This document shows, piece after piece, positions 33,146 to 35,942 of a stretch of DNA of 35,942 nucleotides (the first letter of the stretch is position 1; every line of letters begins with the position of its first letter). The position numbers were made by a program, and so were the translations under genes. The stretch spans positions 1 through 35,942 of the forward strand of contig JACPKR010000021.1 of NCBI GenBank assembly GCA_016186945.1. Reading direction: 5' to 3'. The notes under the pieces were generated by a model. That model worked only from the letters and a program-made list of their open reading frames with translations, was not told the DNA's origin and ran no database searches. This stretch comes from Deltaproteobacteria bacterium (GTDB taxonomy: Bacteria > Bdellovibrionota_B > Oligoflexia > Oligoflexales > Bog-1112).

Positions 33146-33303
33146 AGATATTATTCCCTTATAGGAATTATGTCTACTAGCTCATAACCCGAAGATCGGG
33201 GGTTCAAATCCCTCCCCCGCTACCAAGCCTGACGCAGATTTCACATAAAATCGTCAAAAAACGCTACTATTGAAAACAAAGACTCACAAACAAGGTTTCT
33301 AAA
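33146..33303. other. attR region and leader of the M23 gene
   Basis: No gene is seen between the XRE gene (ends 32953) and the M23 start (33304). Apart from the repeat array the stretch holds attR (33180-33226) and then ~75 bp of A/T-rich leader before GTG 33304. No convincing promoter was identified. Confidence 0.5.
33180..33226. repeat. Second att site (attR of A / attL of B)
   Basis: Exact 47-bp copy of the tRNA 3' part at 27841-27887. There is no 5' half, so it is not a second tRNA gene. It separates element A from element B. Confidence 0.88.
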
Positions 33304-33921
33304 GTGGAAACGGTTATTACGCCAAATCGTTTGAGGTGGATAGTATTCATTACCGTAACTGTGAGCATGACTTCGTGCATTACAAATAGTGCTAATCTAT
33401 ACGAAACCGCTAAACCGTTACAAATTGCCCATTTTAAACAACTACCAATTCCGCTACCCAGAAAAACAATAACAACCGTTCGCCAAGGAGCATTTGGCAA
33501 ATCATCGCATAATGAACCTGGAAATCAATATAACTGGGACTTTGAGACGCCGCTCGGTACGCCGGTCGTTGCTGCGGAAGATGGGGTCGTTATCGACGTC
33601 TGGAAACCTAATCGTGGTGGAGGATGTGACGCGGCTTATGCTGCTGTGGCTCACAATATTAAGATTGAACACACCGACGGTACCGTTGCTCAATATGTCC
33701 ATATTGACACGCCCTTACGCTCGGGTGATAGGGTTGCAAAAGGCCAGACCATCGCTCATACCGCTGTCAACGGTTGGATTTGTTATCCGCATCTCCACTT
33801 CGGGGTTTATGCGTCGAGGAATAACCTTTATTCGTCGCCAGCACGAAAAACTTTGCCAATTTACTTCCTAGGAATTCCTGACGGCATTGCTCGGGAGGGT
33901 GACAGCTACATCGTACCTTAG
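33304..33921 (+). CDS. M23 (LytM-like) peptidase lipoprotein, element B cargo
   Basis: 205 aa from GTG 33304. The N-terminus has a lipoprotein signal with lipobox SMTSC (about residue 24), so it is probably lipid-anchored. The M23 domain includes NWDFETPLGTPVVAAEDGVV, an Asp in the first zinc motif, and the HLHFGVY block with HxH. The first motif is HNEPGNQYNWDF rather than the common HxGxD, so zinc coordination may be altered. Known M23 enzymes cut peptidoglycan cross-links. It takes the position occupied by the csp-like gene in element A. Confidence 0.75.
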   Translation: METVITPNRLRWIVFITVTVSMTSCITNSANLYETAKPLQIAHFKQLPIPLPRKTITTVRQGAFGKSSHNEPGNQYNWDFETPLGTPVVAAEDGVVIDVWKPNRGGGCDAAYAAVAHNIKIEHTDGTVAQYVHIDTPLRSGDRVAKGQTIAHTAVNGWICYPHLHFGVYASRNNLYSSPARKTLPIYFLGIPDGIAREGDSYIVP

Positions 33922-34215
33922 AGGTCCATCCTGTTTCACATGTTTTTTTATCTCAGCTATAAGTTTTGCGGCCTGTGGCTGTCCTTGAATGTGAACTTAT
34001 AATTGAAAACTTGCTTGAGGAGGTTAACTTGGACCTCGCTGCTTCGCAGCTCGACTCTTTGTGGCCCCTTTGGAGACCTTTTTTAGGGATCAACTCCGGT
34101 GCTCACCAGCAGTAAGGCCCCCAAATGTGTGCACACAAGCCATGAGGTTTTGCGGGGTGGGTACGGAGGGGCGGCAGCCCCTCCAAAAGGAAGTGCGACG
34201 AAGTCGCTGCATAGG
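33922..34215. other. Element B repeat and hairpin zone
   Basis: It holds the shared repeat (33983-34103), then the palindrome TGTGTGCACACA (about 34125-34136), the strong hairpin GGAGGGGC-GGCA-GCCCCTCC (about 34166-34185) and GCGAC-GAA-GTCGC (about 34196-34208). No gene is supported beyond the possible 28-aa peptide of the repeat (TTG 34029 to TAA 34115). The hairpins lie just past the integrase stop and could end its transcript. Confidence 0.5.
33983..34103. repeat. Shared ~121-bp element repeat, copy 2
   Basis: Identical to 28363-28463 over its first 101 bp. It lies between the M23 gene and the second integrase, whereas in element A brnTA lies between the repeat and the integrase. Confidence 0.85.
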
Positions 34216-35118
34216 TTAGAACCCCAAAACCTCCGTTTTTCCGTGTAGGTGGTCAGGCACTAGATGTGTATAGCGTTCCGTCACCTGCACAGTCGAGTGG
34301 CCAAGAATCCTTTGCAAGTCGTATATGTTTCCTCCTCCCATTAGAAAATGGGAAGCAAACGTATGACGAAGGTCGTGGAAGCGAATGATTTTCACTTTTG
34401 CTCGTCTTGCACTATCTTTGAATTCCTTGTGGTACAAATCCGGGTGAAAAAATGGGAGAACATAACCTGACGATCCGGTGAAGCTTTTGATTTCCGTCAA
34501 ACGTTGGGCAAGGATTGCACAAATGGGAATTCTTCGGATCTTCTTCGACTTCGTTTCCTCCTTCACCTTTTTTTCAATGCGACAGTATGAGCGTTTCACC
34601 GTAATGAGGCCGGCAACCTCGTCCACGCAATCCCACATCAACCCACTTAGCTCACCTCGACGCATTCCCGTATAGAGAGCAACGAGCGCACTATAGAAAA
34701 TTCGAGGTTTTTCCGTCGATGCGCCCCAAAAACCGAGGTACTGGCGAGTATCCTCCAGCGACCAAAATGCAAAATCTTGCTCCGGCAGGCGAAGCTTCTT
34801 CACCCTATTCGCAGGGTTTACAGCAATAAAGCCCCAGCGTTCACCGTCGTTGCAGATTTTCTTGAATAGCCCGAGCACATCGTTGCAGGACTTTGGGCAA
34901 AGTCTGCCATTCTGCTTGAGGTCCGCAAACCACTCCTCCAAATGGTTTATATGAAGACCTGGAAGAGCCATTTTGCCGAACCTGGGCAGGATATAGTTCC
35001 GCAAAATTCCCTGATCCCTCTTCAAGGAAGAGGCAGCTTTGTGCGTGGTTCCGTGAATTAGAAACCAGTAACAGGCGAGATCTTCGAAGGTCCGAGGAGT
35101 CCAGTCCGTGTGCATCAT
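34216..35118 (-). CDS. Tyrosine recombinase (integrase) of element B
   Basis: 300 aa, a clear paralogue of the integrase at 29221-30120, with the same domain order and the identical last residues GKTEVLGF. Catalytic landmarks are ALYTGMRRGELSGL, FHDLRHTFASHFL and GHSTVQVTERYTHL. ATG 35118 overlaps the stop of the prim-pol fragment by 4 bp (ATGA), with GGAGGTG upstream. It likely recognises the same tRNA-fMet site, which would explain the tandem arrangement. The gene looks intact. Confidence 0.94.
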   Translation of the reverse strand: MMHTDWTPRTFEDLACYWFLIHGTTHKAASSLKRDQGILRNYILPRFGKMALPGLHINHLEEWFADLKQNGRLCPKSCNDVLGLFKKICNDGERWGFIAVNPANRVKKLRLPEQDFAFWSLEDTRQYLGFWGASTEKPRIFYSALVALYTGMRRGELSGLMWDCVDEVAGLITVKRSYCRIEKKVKEETKSKKIRRIPICAILAQRLTEIKSFTGSSGYVLPFFHPDLYHKEFKDSARRAKVKIIRFHDLRHTFASHFLMGGGNIYDLQRILGHSTVQVTERYTHLVPDHLHGKTEVLGF

Positions 35119-35804
35119 GGGGCACCTCCAAGGCTGGGGTTGATATAAATAAGCTCCGTAGCTTGACCACCAGTGCCATGTTTAACTTGACGAATGTATC
35201 CATGGCGTTGCAGAACCGAAAGTGCTTGGGTAGTTCTTTCAGGTTCGCGTAAGCCCCTCCAAGCTTTCCTGTAAATCTCTCGAACACTCTGTTTCTCGTA
35301 GATCTCTCCTGATTTGATTTTTTCCAATAGCAACTTGGCTCCAGACTCAGGAGCAGTGGACACACATAGAATCTTGTCCATATGGGATTCAAGGATTTCG
35401 GTCCAGCAGATGGCAAGGGTTGTGTTTTTCAGAGAGATTTCGTGAATAGCATGTCGTTCCATCACTTCAAATATTAGGGATAATGATGGCATCAAGGACC
35501 GATACTTGCTGAGATAAGATTTCTTCACATTGCCTACCTCTGAGCTTAAGAGTCTTAGTTCTAATCTGCGGCGCCACTCGTTAGCAATTGGTTGAGCGGC
35601 CTCGGAGAAAGTGGTAACTTTTGGAGAATTCTCGTTAATTTCCATTGCATCCAAAAATTCAAAGAGATCAAGCACTCTAACAAACGCTTCCTTGTCAGGT
35701 TTGCGTTCGATGAGAGACCATTGCCGAATTGGATCTGGATACACGGCAATTTGAAACCTCTCCAGGAACCCATCTTGACCGTGGGAAGCCTCGTACCGAT
35801 CCAT
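35115..35804 (-). pseudogene. Prim-pol/DUF3987 protein of element B, 5' part removed by IS
   Basis: 229 codons remain. They match the C-terminal third of the element A protein: DRYEASHGQDGFLERFQIAV corresponds to ERYAGHDGFLERFQVTF, and SKYRSLMPSLSLIFEV to SKYRSLMPSLALVNEL. Upstream, homology ends exactly at 35804/35805, where the IS inverted repeat begins, and the frame hits a stop 10-12 bp inside the IS. The prim-pol and ATPase domains are missing, so element B cannot supply its own initiator from this copy. Confidence 0.88.
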
Positions 35805-35942
35805 GAACCTATCTCACTAAATTCATAACTAATTTTTGCCATAACAGGTCCAGGAGGACTTTTTATGGCCGGAAGATTTGAGGGTTTGAGTGATCCGGAG
35901 TGGGGACTTTTTGAACCTATTCTCGATAAAAAAGGCAAAAGA
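35805..35942 (+). mobile_element. Left end of an IS5-family-like insertion sequence (partial)
   Basis: It begins with the 17-bp inverted repeat GAACCTATCTCACTAAA (35805-35821), the reverse complement of 125-141. A 43-bp leader follows, with AGGAGG (35852-35857) before the transposase start, and the window ends inside the transposase gene. The IS is inserted in the element B prim-pol gene. Flanking bases (CAT before this end, CTA after the left-edge copy) differ, which suggests two separate insertions. Confidence 0.85.
35865..35942 (+). CDS. Transposase N-terminal fragment, IS5 family-like
   Basis: 26 codons from ATG 35865 to the window edge: MAGRFEGLSDPEWGLFEPIL, then DKKGKR. This matches the N-terminal DUF4096-type start of IS5-family transposases (R-F-x-L-[ST]-D-x-E-W-x-L-[IF]-E-P-[IL]-L). 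AGGAGG lies 7 nt upstream. It is the same IS type as the C-terminal fragment at 3-137. Confidence 0.75.
   Translation, partial: MAGRFEGLSDPEWGLFEPILDKKGKR

Larger units (their letters stand above)
27841..33226. mobile_element. Element A: compact tRNA-fMet-integrated satellite-like element
   Basis: About 5.3 kb, bounded by the 47-bp att repeats. In order it holds a csp-like gene, a repeat and hairpin zone, brnT-brnA, integrase and prim-pol/DUF3987 (both minus strand), a divergent XRE regulator, and a palindromic TTCGACACC array near attR. It carries no capsid, portal, terminase or conjugation genes. Its gene set (integrase, prim-pol, XRE control) resembles PICI-type phage satellites; the helper phage, if any, is unknown. 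Confidence 0.82.
33227..35804. mobile_element. Element B: second tandem element, truncated by an IS
   Basis: It begins directly after the second att site. It holds an M23 lipoprotein cargo gene, the shared ~121-bp repeat, an integrase paralogous to that of element A, and the 3' part of a paralogous prim-pol, which is cut at 35805 by an IS. Its regulator and outer att site are not in the window. Gene order mirrors element A (cargo, repeat, integrase, prim-pol). Confidence 0.75.

Noticed and set aside
33180-33226. A second tRNA-fMet gene
   Set aside because: Only the 3' part is present; the acceptor 5' strand and D arm are missing, so it is an att duplication.

Overview
The window is a chromosomal segment from a Gram-negative, probably proteobacterial or Bdellovibrionota-like bacterium. 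The evidence is an LpxL/HtrB-type lipid A acyltransferase, exported lipoproteins, c-di-GMP (PilZ) response regulators, a succinylase-type lysine pathway and a mitochondrial-type aconitase. Lineage is only inferred. TTG and GTG starts are common (pepA, dapD, rsmE, the OmpR-type regulator). Both ends of the window lie inside copies of one IS5-family-like insertion sequence. Its transposase C-terminus is at the left edge and its N-terminus at the right edge, with matching 17-bp terminal inverted repeats, so the window looks like a contig that breaks in a repeated IS.

Layout 0.1-27.8 kb (core genome). On the minus strand at the left are a REC-PilZ regulator and a small HTH-like gene, with tlyA (plus strand) between them. 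A long minus-strand run follows from 8990 down to 2309: eno, a glutaminyl-cyclase-like M28 lipoprotein, a lone ParA ATPase, an NYN-domain protein, an all-helical protein of unknown function and a DUF4301-like nucleotidyltransferase-fold protein. Plus-strand pepA, an exported protein and an LPLAT acyltransferase come next. Then there is a small convergent [2Fe-2S] BFD-like gene that seems to start at CTG, a second REC-PilZ regulator, an exported NlpC/P60-like protein and an RlmC/RlmD-type rRNA methyltransferase. A lysine/DAP cluster (lysA-lysC, divergent dapD), an OmpR/histidine-kinase pair, a large lipoprotein, rsmE, a HAMP membrane protein, aconitase and an initiator tRNA complete the core.

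Two families of structured repeats are scattered through the core. One has 42-bp hairpin units inside an element with CTATAGTATT-like ends (2076-2253, 7449-7709, solo end at 14933). The other is a MITE-like 134-bp element with 19-bp terminal inverted repeats (16272-16405, with partial copies at 11396, 19733 and 22291). Both families have altered genes: one supplies the start and the beginning of the signal peptide of the M28 lipoprotein, and the other has replaced the natural end of aspartokinase LysC.

Layout 27.8-35.9 kb (mobile DNA). The 3' part of the initiator tRNA gene (27810-27886) is duplicated as a 47-bp direct repeat at 33180-33226. Between the copies lies a compact 5.3-kb element A: a cold-shock-like gene, a repeat/hairpin zone, brnT-brnA, an integrase, a prim-pol/DUF3987 replication protein, a divergent XRE regulator and a palindromic TTCGACACC array next to attR. 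Immediately after attR a second related element B begins, with an M23 lipoprotein cargo, the same ~120-bp repeat, a paralogous integrase and a paralogous prim-pol cut off by the right-hand IS. The shared int/prim-pol core with swapped cargo in two tandem elements at one tRNA gene resembles phage-satellite (PICI-like) elements. It is the most novel-looking content of the window.
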